DNA of 64,000 nucleotides from Falsiroseomonas stagni DSM 19981 (lineage in GTDB: Bacteria; Pseudomonadota; Alphaproteobacteria; Acetobacterales; Acetobacteraceae), in assembly GCF_900114315.1 (NCBI RefSeq), contig NZ_FOSQ01000002.1, positions 434,001 to 498,000 on the forward strand, in the 5' to 3' direction. Below are positions 1 to 8,327 of the stretch, piece by piece (the first letter of the stretch is position 1; every line of letters starts with the position of its first letter). The notes beneath the pieces are model-generated. The model was not told the DNA's origin and did no database searches. It saw nothing but the letters and a program-made list of their open reading frames with translations. Both the position numbers and the translations under genes were made by a program.

Positions 1-314
1 GCGCGCCATCCGGCCCTGCCTGGGAAGCGTGGAAGGCACTGTTCATCGCGGGCTTCGGCGCGCAGAAATTCGTGGTGCTGCCGAAGACCACGCCGGCCAA
101 TCTGGTGAACGCCTACAAGGAGGCCTTCCGCAAGACCATCGCGGATGCGGAATACCGGGAAAAGCGCGGCCCCGTCATCGGCGAGTACAACGAGACGGTC
201 GGCGAGCCCGCCGACCGCGCCTACGCCGCAGCCACCACCATGTCGCCCGAGGTCCGGCAATGGACGCGGGACTGGCTGCAGCGCCGCTTCAACCACACCC
301 TCGGTCGCGAATAG
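1..314 (+). CDS. Tripartite tricarboxylate transporter receptor (TctC/Bug family), C-terminal fragment
   Basis: The reading frame is open from the window edge (first full codon at base 3) and ends at TAG 312-314, so only about 103 C-terminal residues are visible. The fragment includes KFVVLPKTTPANLVNAY and a closing helix ending in NHTLGRE, in keeping with the last part of a Bug-type periplasmic binding protein that ends with a helical segment before the stop. It lies 62 bp upstream of a TctA-TctB permease on the same strand, which supports a role as the solute receptor of that transporter. The substrate cannot be read from this part. Confidence 0.8.
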   Translation, partial: APSGPAWEAWKALFIAGFGAQKFVVLPKTTPANLVNAYKEAFRKTIADAEYREKRGPVIGEYNETVGEPADRAYAAATTMSPEVRQWTRDWLQRRFNHTLGRE

Positions 315-376
315 CGCGTCAAGGCGCCCGCATCGCCGATGCGGGCGCACCTGCCTCTGCCCATGGATGACGCGCG

Positions 377-2332
377 ATGATCGAAGCCCTGCTCTCCGCC
401 CTCGTGCAACTCTCGAGTCCCGACCGGCTCGCCTACATGGCGCTGGGCGTGGCCATCGGCTACGCGATCGGCGTGCTGCCCGCGCTCGGCGGGCTTGCGG
501 GCCTCTCTCTCGTGCTGCCCTTCATCTATGGGCTCGACCAGGTCGCGGCGCTCGCGATGCTGACGGGGCTCGTCGCGGTGGCGGCGACGGCGGATACCTA
601 CAGTTCCATCCTGATGGGCATCCCCGGCTCCTCCGCCAGCCAGGCGACGATCCTCGATGGCTTCCCGATGGCGAGGCGCGGGGAGGCCGCGCGCGCGCTC
701 TCCGCCTCCTTCATCGCCTCCATGATCGGCGGGCTGGTCGGCGCCATCATCCTGAGCTGTGCGGTGCTGGTGGCGCGGCCTCTGATTCTCGCGCTGGGCA
801 CGGCGGAGTTGTTCATGCTGGCCGTGCTCGGCCTGTCCATGGTGGGCGTGCTGGCGGGCCGCAGCTTCGGCAAGGGGCTCGTCGCCTGCGGCCTCGGCCT
901 GGCCCTCGGCACCATCGGATCGGCACCCGCCACGGCGGAATATCGCCTCGATTTCGGCACGCTCTACCTCAGTGACGGCCTGCCGCTGCCGGTCCTGGTG
1001 CTGGCGATCTTCGCGCTGCCGGAGATCGTGGACCTGGCGCGCGGCGGCGGCACCATCTCCAAGACCGCGGAGCTCGGCAAGGGCTGGATCGCGGGGCTGC
1101 GCGACATCGCGCGGCACTGGTGGCTGCTGCTGCGCACCTCCACCATCGGCAGCCTGCTCGGTGCGATCCCGGGCCTGGGCGGCAGCGTGACGGACTGGAT
1201 CGTCTATGGCCACGCCGTGCAGACGGAGAAGAACGGCCAGTTCGGCAAGGGCGATGTCCGCGGCGTCATCGCGGTGGAGGCATCGAACAACGCCCGCGAA
1301 GGCGGCGCCCTGGTGCCGACGCTGTTCTTCGGCATCCCCTCCTCCGGCTCCATGGCCGTCTTCCTCGGCGGCATGACGCTCATCGGGATCGAGGCCGGGC
1401 CGCAACTCGTCGGCGAACGCCTCGACCTCACCTATGCGATCATCTGGTCGCTGGCCATCGCGAATGTCATGGGCACGGCGCTGTGCTTCGTGACATCGCC
1501 GCTGATCGCCAGGCTGACCACGATCCGCTTCGGGCTGATCGCGCCCTTCATGGTGATGATCGTCTGCTTCGGCGCCTTCAACACCAGCCGGGACGCCGCG
1601 GACCTCTATCTGCTGCTAGCCGTCGGCGTGCTCGGCCTGTTCATGCGCCGCTTCGGCTGGCCGCGGCCACCCTTCGTGGTGGGCTTCGTCCTCGCGCAGC
1701 CGATGGAGACCTACCTGTACCAGGCCGTGCAATTCTATGGCTGGGGCTTCGTCGAACGGCCGGGCGTTCTCATCATCGCCGCCATGATCGCGGTCTTCGT
1801 CTTCGTCGGCGCCCGCCAGCGCCGCCTGGCCGATACGGATGACGAAAGCGAGAAGCGCGGCCAGGCGCGACCGCAGGCGATCTTCGCCCTTGTCCCGGTG
1901 GTGATCTTCGCCGCCGTGCTGCTGGACGCCACGAAGCACAGCTTCCTCGGCGCCGTCTTCCCCGCCATGGTCGCCGGCGCGATGCTGGTCATCAGCATCC
2001 CCATCGTGCTGAAGCTGTTCTTCGCGAAGGATCCAGGTTCCCTGCTGCATGATGGGGAGGAAGGGTCGGATGAAAGCCAGGGCGGTTTCTGGACCTACCT
2101 GTTCTGGTTCGCAGGCCTGATCCTGGGCTCCGCCTTGGTCGGCTTCCTGCTCGCCAGCATCGTCTTCTTCCTGGCCTTCCTGCGGGTCGCCGCGAAATGC
2201 TCCTGGACGAAGACGCTGGTGCTGACGGCCATCGCCAATGGCGGGCTGGTGGCGGTGGCGAATGTCCTGGTGCTCGACTTCCCCAGTGGCCTGCTGCAAT
2301 CCATGATCGACCTGCCATGGCCGCTCCGATAA
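377..2332 (+). CDS. Tripartite tricarboxylate transporter permease, fused TctA-TctB
   Basis: 651-residue integral membrane protein. Residues about 1-490 match the large TctA subunit: many hydrophobic helices, a glycine-rich GVLPALGGLAGLS segment near residue 32, the TctA-like GIPGSSASQATILDG stretch near residue 80, and a second half with GAIPGLGGSV and FFGIPSSGSMAVFLGG. TctA alone is about 500 residues. The last 150 residues, after a charged linker (ADTDDESEKRGQ), have four hydrophobic segments typical of the small TctB subunit, so both membrane subunits appear to be on one chain. Citrate-type or other carboxylate uptake driven by an ion gradient is the known role of the family; the substrate here is not known. 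It lies between a receptor fragment and catabolic genes. Confidence 0.9.
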   Translation: MIEALLSALVQLSSPDRLAYMALGVAIGYAIGVLPALGGLAGLSLVLPFIYGLDQVAALAMLTGLVAVAATADTYSSILMGIPGSSASQATILDGFPMARRGEAARALSASFIASMIGGLVGAIILSCAVLVARPLILALGTAELFMLAVLGLSMVGVLAGRSFGKGLVACGLGLALGTIGSAPATAEYRLDFGTLYLSDGLPLPVLVLAIFALPEIVDLARGGGTISKTAELGKGWIAGLRDIARHWWLLLRTSTIGSLLGAIPGLGGSVTDWIVYGHAVQTEKNGQFGKGDVRGVIAVEASNNAREGGALVPTLFFGIPSSGSMAVFLGGMTLIGIEAGPQLVGERLDLTYAIIWSLAIANVMGTALCFVTSPLIARLTTIRFGLIAPFMVMIVCFGAFNTSRDAADLYLLLAVGVLGLFMRRFGWPRPPFVVGFVLAQPMETYLYQAVQFYGWGFVERPGVLIIAAMIAVFVFVGARQRRLADTDDESEKRGQARPQAIFALVPVVIFAAVLLDATKHSFLGAVFPAMVAGAMLVISIPIVLKLFFAKDPGSLLHDGEEGSDESQGGFWTYLFWFAGLILGSALVGFLLASIVFFLAFLRVAAKCSWTKTLVLTAIANGGLVAVANVLVLDFPSGLLQSMIDLPWPLR

Positions 2333-2342
2333 GGCGATTCTG

Positions 2343-3455
2343 ATGAAACCCGTTCTGCAGACTGCGATCCCCTGCACCTTCATGCGCGGTGGCACCAGCC
2401 GCGGTCCCTATTTCCTGCGCAGCGACCTTCCGGCGGACCGGGAGGCAGCAGGCCGCGTGCTGCAGGCCGTCATGGGGTCCCCCGATGCGCGGCAGATCAA
2501 CGGCCTCGGCGGCGCCACGACGCTGACCAGCAAGACCGTCATGGTCAGCAAGGCGGAAGCGGGCCAACCGCAGCAGGTGGACTACCTGTTCGCCCAGGTG
2601 AATGTGGACAAGGATCTCGTCGACTGGGGCCCCACCTGCGGCAACATGCTCGCCGGCATCGGCCCCTTCGCGATCGAGAACGGCCTGGTGCCGGCCGAGG
2701 ACGGGGAGACGAAGGTCCTCATCCGCGCCGTCAACACCGGCGCGCTGATCGAGGCCGTGGTCCAGACCCCGGGCGGCCGCGTGACCTATGATGGCGACAC
2801 CGCGATTGCCGGCGTCCCCGGCAACGCCGCGCCCATCGTGCTGAATTTCGCGGATGCCGTCGGCGGCGCCACCGGCAAGCTGATGCCCACCGGCAATCCG
2901 AAGGACGTGATCGAGGGTGTCGAAGTCACCTGCCTCGACGTCGCCATGCCTGTCGTCATCGCCCGCGCGAAGGACCTCGGCAAGACGGGGCATGAGACCA
3001 GCGCCGAACTCGATGGCGACAAGGACTTCATGGCGCGCATCGAACGCATCCGCCGCGCCGCGAGCCTGGCGATGGGCATGGGCGACGCCGAAGGCCGCGT
3101 CATCCCGAAATTCGCCATCGTCGGCGAACCGAAGGGCGGCACCGGCGTCGCCGCGCGCTACTTCACGCCGCTGGCGCTGCATGAGGCGATGGCCGTCACC
3201 GGCGGCATCTGCATCGCCAGTGCCTGCAAGCTGCCCGGCACCGTCGCCGCCGGCATCGCCGTGGTCAACGACGAGGCGCGGGAGAATGTCACCCTCGAAC
3301 ATCCCTCCGGCGTCATGGATGCCGTCATCACCATCGGCACCGCGGCCGATGGCAGCGCCACCATCCTTGGCGGCGGCACGCTGCGGACGGCGCGCCGCAT
3401 CATGAAGGGGGAGGTCTATATCCCCGCCCACGTCTGGGCCGGCCACGGCGCATGA
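2343..3455 (+). CDS. 4-oxalomesaconate tautomerase-like isomerase (PrpF/GalD family)
   Basis: 370-residue cytosolic protein of the PrpF family. The N-terminus IPCTFMRGGTSRG is the signature of this family, whose paired half-domains have a diaminopimelate-epimerase fold; GPTCGNML near residue 100 and GGICIASACKLPG near residue 285 give the two cysteine-bearing loops expected at the active site. GalD interconverts the keto and enol forms of 4-oxalomesaconate in gallate and protocatechuate breakdown, while PrpF isomerises aconitate; sequence alone does not separate these. It begins 10 bp after the permease and its stop overlaps the next start (ATGA), so it is co-transcribed with carboxylate uptake genes. 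Confidence 0.85.
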   Translation: MKPVLQTAIPCTFMRGGTSRGPYFLRSDLPADREAAGRVLQAVMGSPDARQINGLGGATTLTSKTVMVSKAEAGQPQQVDYLFAQVNVDKDLVDWGPTCGNMLAGIGPFAIENGLVPAEDGETKVLIRAVNTGALIEAVVQTPGGRVTYDGDTAIAGVPGNAAPIVLNFADAVGGATGKLMPTGNPKDVIEGVEVTCLDVAMPVVIARAKDLGKTGHETSAELDGDKDFMARIERIRRAASLAMGMGDAEGRVIPKFAIVGEPKGGTGVAARYFTPLALHEAMAVTGGICIASACKLPGTVAAGIAVVNDEARENVTLEHPSGVMDAVITIGTAADGSATILGGGTLRTARRIMKGEVYIPAHVWAGHGA

Positions 3456-4492
3456 CTGACGCCACCATCGCGGAAGACGCGCTGCTGTCCCTGGCCACGC
3501 GCGCCCTGGTCGCCGGCGGGATGCGGGAGTATGAGGCCGCGCTGGCCGCGCGCGTGCTGGTGCTGGCCGATCTCTTCGGCCTGTCCACCCACGGCATCAG
3601 CCGCGTGCCCCAGTATCTCGGCCGCGTGAAGGTCGGCGGCATCGATGCGGCCGCAGACGTCCAGGTGGCGCGCGTGATGCCCGCGCTGGCCATGGTGGAT
3701 GGCCGCAATGGCATCGGCCCGCTGGTCGGCATGAAGGCGCTGGAGGCGGCGCTGGAAGGGGCGCGCGCCTGCGGCATCGGCGCCGCCTTCGCCCGCGGCA
3801 GCAATCATTTCGGGCCGATCGCGCCCTACGCCATGATCGCCGCCGAACAGGGCTTCGCGACGCTGATCGCGAGCAACGCGACGACGACGATCGCGCCCTG
3901 GGGCGGCAAGGATACGCGGATCGGCAACAACCCCATCGGCATCGGCGTGCCCAATCCCGGCGGCGATCCCGTGCTGCTGGACATGGCGCTGTCCGTCGCC
4001 GCCCGGGCGAAGATCCGCAGCCTCGCGGCTTCCGGCCAGCCCATGCCGGAAGGCTGGGCGACGGACGCGGAAGGCCGGCCGACAACGGACCCCAAGGCCG
4101 CGCTGGCGGGCTTCCTGCTGCCGGTCGGCGGACACAAGGGCTATGGCCTGGCGGTGATGGTCGATCTGCTGGCGGGGCTTCTGTCCGGCGCCTCCTACCT
4201 CACCCGCGTCAGCGCCTGGGACAAGGCGCCGGAGGTGGCGCAGGACCTCGGCCATGTCTTCATCGCCATCGATGCGACGAAGCTGGCGCCAGTGGAGGTG
4301 CTGCGGGCGCGCATGGCGGATTTCATCGACATCATCCACACCACGCCACACTCCGATCCCGCCCGCCCCGTGCTGCTGCCGGGGGAGCGGGAGATGCAAC
4401 TTCTCCATCGGCAGCGTGCCACCGGCGTACGGGTCGCGGGCGCGGACCTCGTGAAGCTGCGGGAACTGGCGGGGGATGCGGAGCGGGGCTAG
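3452..4492 (+). CDS. Ldh family NAD(P)-dependent malate/lactate-type dehydrogenase
   Basis: 346-residue oxidoreductase of the Ldh_2 (malate/L-sulfolactate/ureidoglycolate dehydrogenase) family, which does not use a Rossmann fold. Recognisable blocks are LADLFGLSTHGISRVPQYL at about residue 38, the ARGSNHFGPIAPYAM segment near 112, GGKDTRIGNNPIGIGVPN near 150 and GGHKGYGLAVMVDLLAGLLSG near 227. These are usual nucleotide and 2-hydroxyacid binding elements of the family. The start overlaps the upstream isomerase stop. A hydroxyacid or ureidoglycolate-like substrate is likely from family and neighbours; the exact one is not visible. A second gene of the same family lies at 7075-8127. Confidence 0.88.
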   Translation: MTDATIAEDALLSLATRALVAGGMREYEAALAARVLVLADLFGLSTHGISRVPQYLGRVKVGGIDAAADVQVARVMPALAMVDGRNGIGPLVGMKALEAALEGARACGIGAAFARGSNHFGPIAPYAMIAAEQGFATLIASNATTTIAPWGGKDTRIGNNPIGIGVPNPGGDPVLLDMALSVAARAKIRSLAASGQPMPEGWATDAEGRPTTDPKAALAGFLLPVGGHKGYGLAVMVDLLAGLLSGASYLTRVSAWDKAPEVAQDLGHVFIAIDATKLAPVEVLRARMADFIDIIHTTPHSDPARPVLLPGEREMQLLHRQRATGVRVAGADLVKLRELAGDAERG

Positions 4493-4504
4493 GCTTCCTC
4501 TCAA

Positions 4505-4518
4505 ATAGGAGGAAACAT
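4505..4518 (+). promoter_or_regulatory. Strong ribosome binding site of the second TctC gene
   Basis: The bases AGGAGGAAAC precede the ATG at 4521 with good spacing in an otherwise A/T-rich 28 bp gap. It is one of the most complete Shine-Dalgarno sequences in the window, consistent with high expression of a periplasmic binding protein relative to its operon partners. Confidence 0.7.
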
Positions 4519-4520
4519 TC

Positions 4521-5498
4521 ATGCTGACGCGCCGCATCCTGCTGGCCAGCGCCACCACCGCGCTGGCCGCGCCCGCCCTGTCCCAGGGTGGCTATCCCAA
4601 TCGCCCGATCCGCCTGCTGGTTCCCTATGCCGCGGGCGGCGGGCAGGACATCTCCGCGCGACTGCTGGCCGAACCGCTGCGCGCCGCGCTCGGTCAGACC
4701 GTCATCGTGGAGAACCGCACGGGCGCCAGCGGCATGATCGCCGCGCAGGCCCTCGCGACCGCCGCGCCCGATGGCTACACGCTGATGCTCGGCGGCGCGG
4801 GCGAGACGGCGATCAACCATCACCTGTTCCGCGGCCGCATGGCCTACGACCCGATGCGCGACATCCGCGCGGTGATGGTGGTGGTGAAGGTGCCGAATGT
4901 CCTGATGGTGAACCCGCAGGCGCCCTTCAGCACGGTCGAGCAGCTCGTCACCTATGCGAAGGCGAATCCGGGACGGCTGTCCTATTCATCCTCCGGCATC
5001 GGCAACCCGCAGCACCTGGCGGGTGCGCTGTTCGACTTCATGGCGGGTATCCAGACCGTGCACGTGCCCTATCGCGGGTCGGGCCAGGCGGTCGTCGACA
5101 TCGCCGGCGGCCAGGTGCAGTTCGGCTACAACAGCCTGGCCTCCGGCCTGCCACTGATCCGCGAAGGCCGCATCAAGGCCATGGCCGTCACCAGCAAGGA
5201 GCGCATGCCGCAACTGCCGGACAGCCCCTCCGTCTCCGAATACGCGCCGCTGGCGGCCTATGAGCTCGTGAATTTCTTCGGCGTCTTCGCCCCCACCGGC
5301 GTGCCCGATCCCATCATGCAGCGCCTGCATGAGGTGATTGCCGCCGCCGTGCGGGAACCCGACCTGCGCGGCCGCTTCGAAGGCCAGGGCCTGCTGGTGC
5401 AGTCGATGAACCTGGAGCAGTCGCAGGCCTTCGTGACGAACGAAGCCGCGAAGTTCGGCCGCATCGTGGATGAGGCGAAGATCACGGTGGAAAGCTGA
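4521..5498 (+). CDS. Tripartite tricarboxylate transporter substrate-binding protein (TctC/Bug family)
   Basis: 325-residue exported receptor. The N-terminus MLTRRILLASATTALAAPALSQ is a signal peptide with cleavage likely near residue 22. The mature part starts with YPNRPIRLLVPYAAGGGQDISARLLA, the typical first strand and ligand loop of Bug proteins, and continues with VIVENRTGASGMIAAQAL and VPYRGSGQAVVDIAGGQVQF, both family hallmarks. It ends two bases before the next ATG. It may serve the fused TctA-TctB permease upstream or another one elsewhere, since Bug receptors far outnumber permeases in many proteobacteria. Confidence 0.92.
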   Translation: MLTRRILLASATTALAAPALSQGGYPNRPIRLLVPYAAGGGQDISARLLAEPLRAALGQTVIVENRTGASGMIAAQALATAAPDGYTLMLGGAGETAINHHLFRGRMAYDPMRDIRAVMVVVKVPNVLMVNPQAPFSTVEQLVTYAKANPGRLSYSSSGIGNPQHLAGALFDFMAGIQTVHVPYRGSGQAVVDIAGGQVQFGYNSLASGLPLIREGRIKAMAVTSKERMPQLPDSPSVSEYAPLAAYELVNFFGVFAPTGVPDPIMQRLHEVIAAAVREPDLRGRFEGQGLLVQSMNLEQSQAFVTNEAAKFGRIVDEAKITVES

Positions 5499-5499
5499 G

Positions 5500-6324
5500 A
5501 TGCCGCACTGGAACCGCCTTCTCGTCACCGGCGCGGCCGGGGAGATCGGCAGCGTCATCCGCCCCGCACTCCGCGGCGCCGCCAAGCATTGCCGCTGGCA
5601 TGACATCCGCCCGGTCACCGATGCCGCGGCGGCGGAGGAGGTGATGCAGGGCGACCTCGCGGAGCCCGGTGTCGCGCTCGCCGCGACGCGCGACGTCGAT
5701 TGCCTCATCCACCTCGCCGGCATCCCGCGGGAGACCGGTGGCACGGTGGAGGACATCCTGCGCGCCAATGTCATCGCCTGCCATGCGGTCTTCGAGGCCG
5801 CGCGGCAGAATGGCGTGAAGCGCTTCGTCTTCGCCAGTTCCAACCACACCATCGGCTTCCACCCAGCCGATGCGCTGGTGGGCACGGAGGAACGCCCGCG
5901 CCCATCGGGGCAATACGGCGCGAGCAAGGTGTGGGGCGAAGCCCTCGGCCGGCTCTACGCCGACAAGCACGGGATCGAAGTCGCTTGCATGCGCATCGGC
6001 GCCTTCCGCGCCCGCCCCGGCAATGCGCGCGAACTCGGTGGCTGGATCAGCCATGGGGACATGGCGAGCCTGGCGCGCGCCGCGGTCGATGCGGCACCCT
6101 TCCACTTCCTCGTCGTCTATGGCGTCTCGGCCAATCGCCGCGCGCTATGGGGGAAGGATGAGGCCGCGCGCGCCGCGCTCGGCTGGTGGCCGAAGGACGA
6201 CGCCGAAGCCTATGCGGCGGAGCTCGAGGACAAGCGCCCGCCCGCCGGCAGCGTCGCCGCGCGCTTCCACGGCGGCGTCGTCTGCGAATACGGCTTCTCG
6301 GGTGATCCGGACCGGATCAGGTAG
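5500..6324 (+). CDS. NAD-dependent epimerase/dehydrogenase, uronate dehydrogenase-like
   Basis: 274-residue short-chain dehydrogenase/reductase. It has the Rossmann glycine motif VTGAAGEIG (residues about 9-17), a conserved FASSNHTIGFHP segment, the YGASK catalytic Tyr-Lys pair near residue 145 and the GVSANRRALW block. Those features match uronate dehydrogenases that oxidise galacturonate or glucuronate to aldaric acid lactones, the best guess here. The longer in-frame start at 5470 lies inside the upstream gene; ATG 5500, one base after that gene's stop, is preferred. The 3' end overlaps the opposing MBL gene by 8 bp. Linkage to carboxylate transport suits sugar acid catabolism. Confidence 0.8.
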   Translation: MPHWNRLLVTGAAGEIGSVIRPALRGAAKHCRWHDIRPVTDAAAAEEVMQGDLAEPGVALAATRDVDCLIHLAGIPRETGGTVEDILRANVIACHAVFEAARQNGVKRFVFASSNHTIGFHPADALVGTEERPRPSGQYGASKVWGEALGRLYADKHGIEVACMRIGAFRARPGNARELGGWISHGDMASLARAAVDAAPFHFLVVYGVSANRRALWGKDEAARAALGWWPKDDAEAYAAELEDKRPPAGSVAARFHGGVVCEYGFSGDPDRIR

Positions 6325-7078
6325 CGCCGGTCTCCGTCACGTCGAACTTCGTCACCTCATCCAGGCTGGCACCGAACCAGGCCTGGATGTCCAGCACGCG
6401 CTTCTCCATCGCCTCCGGCCGGCCATCCGCGCCGATGCGCAGCGCCACGTCATGGCCGGGCAGCAGCACGGTCCCCGGAAGTTCGCGCCACATTGCGTTG
6501 AGCCGCGCGATGGAGGCGCAATGCACCGCCGCATCCATCGTCATGTCCGCCACACCCGTCGCCAGCTCCGCGCGGTTCTTGGCGACATCGGCGGAGAAGA
6601 TCGTCCGCACGGCGCCCTCCAGCACGAAGACCAGGTGGTGCGGCGAATGGCCCGGCGCCTCGAAGCAGGTGATGCCGGGGATGCCTGTCTCGCCCCCCAC
6701 CAGCCGCCGCATCCGGGGGTTTTCGGCCAGCGCCCGCAGGCAGAATTCGGGCCAGAGCGGCGCGCCCTCGGGCTGGCGCAGCGCGTAGTCGAGTTCCGCC
6801 CCCGGCACATGGATCAGCGCCTTGCGGAACATCGACCAGTTCTCGACATGGTCGTAGTGGAGATGCGTGACCAGCACATCCGTCACCGCATCGGCGGCGA
6901 CGCCCACGGCCTGCAGCCTGTCGAGGATCAGCCGCCGCGCGCCACTGCGCCCGGTGTCCAGCACGGCGATGCGGCCATCCGGCCCGCGCGCCAGCGCCAC
7001 GGTGCTGAAGCCGAGCCCGCCCTGCTGCTTGGACTTGCCCGGATAGCCCTGGATGAGGGTCTCGACCGTCCAGTTCAC
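6317..7078 (-). CDS. MBL-fold metallohydrolase (N-acyl homoserine lactonase-like)
   Basis: 253-residue metallo-beta-lactamase fold protein. The zinc motif HLHYDH is present with the preceding LDTGRSG strand, followed by APGHSPHH and SADVAKN, giving the remaining metal ligands, and LPGHD near the end. This ligand set resembles AHL lactonases of the AttM/AiiA type, but many MBL hydrolases share it, so the substrate is open. GTG 7078 is chosen because it overlaps the stop of the upstream dehydrogenase (GTGA), implying translational coupling; ATG at 7111 lies inside that gene. It overlaps the end of the plus-strand epimerase. Confidence 0.8.
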   Translation of the reverse strand: MNWTVETLIQGYPGKSKQQGGLGFSTVALARGPDGRIAVLDTGRSGARRLILDRLQAVGVAADAVTDVLVTHLHYDHVENWSMFRKALIHVPGAELDYALRQPEGAPLWPEFCLRALAENPRMRRLVGGETGIPGITCFEAPGHSPHHLVFVLEGAVRTIFSADVAKNRAELATGVADMTMDAAVHCASIARLNAMWRELPGTVLLPGHDVALRIGADGRPEAMEKRVLDIQAWFGASLDEVTKFDVTETGAT

Positions 7079-8127
7079 GCCACCAACTCCTCGGGAAACG
7101 CCACGCCCCAATGCGTCGCGGCCTGGCGCAGGTCCAGCACCGTATTCTCCGGCAGGTCGATGCCCTGTGCCAGGTGCCGGGCCTCGGCCCTGGCCTCCAT
7201 CTCGCCGGGATAGAAGATCTCATCCACCCCCTCGGCGCGCGGCGCGGCCTTGAGTTCCGCGATCATGCGCTCGATCCGGTCCTCGAACACCGGCAGCAGG
7301 CCGAAGGCGGCGATGTTCAGCGCCATCACGAAATGGCCGCTGCGGCTGCGCCTTTCCGCCTGGTAGGGGCCGGCGACCTCCGTCAGCATCCCGCTGCCGG
7401 ACAGCGCGCCCGCCAGCACGTCCATCATGGCGGAAATCGCGTAGCCCTTGTGCTCCCCCATCGGCTGGATCACGCCTTCCAGCGCGGCCATCGGGTCCGT
7501 CGTGCGTCGTCCTTCCTTGTCCAGCGCCCAGGAATCCGGGATGGGCTGCCCCTTCTGCCGCGCCAGGAATATCTTGCCGCGCGCCACGCTGGTATTCGCG
7601 ATGTCCAGCATCATCGGCGCATGGCGGCCGGCGGGTGCCGCGATGGACCAGGGATTGTTCCCCACCACCTTCTTCCGCCCACCCCAGGGCGCCATGGCGG
7701 GGCTGCCATTGGCCACCAGCATGCCGATGCAGCCCGCAGCCGCGGCCATGCGCGTGAAGTAGCCCAGCGCGCCGTGGTGGTTGCTCTCCCGCACGGAAAC
7801 GATGCCGACGCCGTGCTTCTTCGCCCGTTCGATGGCGCTGTCCATCGCCTGCTTCGCGATCACCTGGCCGACGCCGTCATGGCCATGCAGCACGGCGATG
7901 GCGCCGCCATCCACCAGGTATTCGGCCTGCGTCCGCGCCTTCATCACGCCGGTCCGGATGCGGTCGAGGTACCAGGGAGCCCGCATCACGCCATGGGAGG
8001 AATGGCCCCACAGATCGGCCTTCACCAGGCTGTCCGCCACCAGCAAAGCATCAGTCGTCGGCAGCCCCGCCGCGCGATACAGCGCGGCCACGAAGTCACG
8101 CAATCCGTCAGCCCGCACCAGCGCCAT
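7075..8127 (-). CDS. Ldh family NAD(P)-dependent dehydrogenase
   Basis: 350-residue member of the Ldh_2 family, paralogous to 3452-4492. Shared blocks include LVKADLWGHSSHGVMRAPWYLDRI near residue 32, VRESNHHGALGYFTRMA near 108, GGRKKVVGNNPWSIAAP near 148 and GEHKGYAISAMMDVLAGALSG near 225. Likely reduces or oxidises a 2-hydroxy/2-oxo acid with NAD(P). It is the first gene of a two-gene minus-strand unit with the MBL hydrolase; a 200 bp gap separates it from the divergent phoX, where promoters for both directions must lie. Confidence 0.87.
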   Translation of the reverse strand: MALVRADGLRDFVAALYRAAGLPTTDALLVADSLVKADLWGHSSHGVMRAPWYLDRIRTGVMKARTQAEYLVDGGAIAVLHGHDGVGQVIAKQAMDSAIERAKKHGVGIVSVRESNHHGALGYFTRMAAAAGCIGMLVANGSPAMAPWGGRKKVVGNNPWSIAAPAGRHAPMMLDIANTSVARGKIFLARQKGQPIPDSWALDKEGRRTTDPMAALEGVIQPMGEHKGYAISAMMDVLAGALSGSGMLTEVAGPYQAERRSRSGHFVMALNIAAFGLLPVFEDRIERMIAELKAAPRAEGVDEIFYPGEMEARAEARHLAQGIDLPENTVLDLRQAATHWGVAFPEELVA

Positions 8128-8327
8128 CTTGGTCGTCGTTCCCCTGCCTCTTGCCGTCGATCATGGGCGGCACATCGCAGGCGCGCCAGTCCGCCGGCAC
8201 GCGGCGGGCGTCGGGGCAGCCATGCAACCGACACGGATGCTTCACCGGATCGTCATCGGCCTTTCGCGCAGCCTGTCTATGCGTCCCCGCGACCGCCGCG
8301 CCATTCCGCGCGGTGCCGGAGAGATGA
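8128..8327. other. Divergent intergenic region, dehydrogenase/phoX
   Basis: About 200 bp between two divergently transcribed genes. I see no supported ORF, tRNA or clear sigma-70 hexamers, and no convincing pair of Pho box repeats although phoX genes are often PhoB controlled. A GGAGAG sequence at 8318 serves as the phoX ribosome binding site. Confidence 0.4.

Noticed and set aside
8128-8327. Pho box ahead of phoX
   Set aside because: No two CTGTCAT-like repeats at 11-base spacing could be found.
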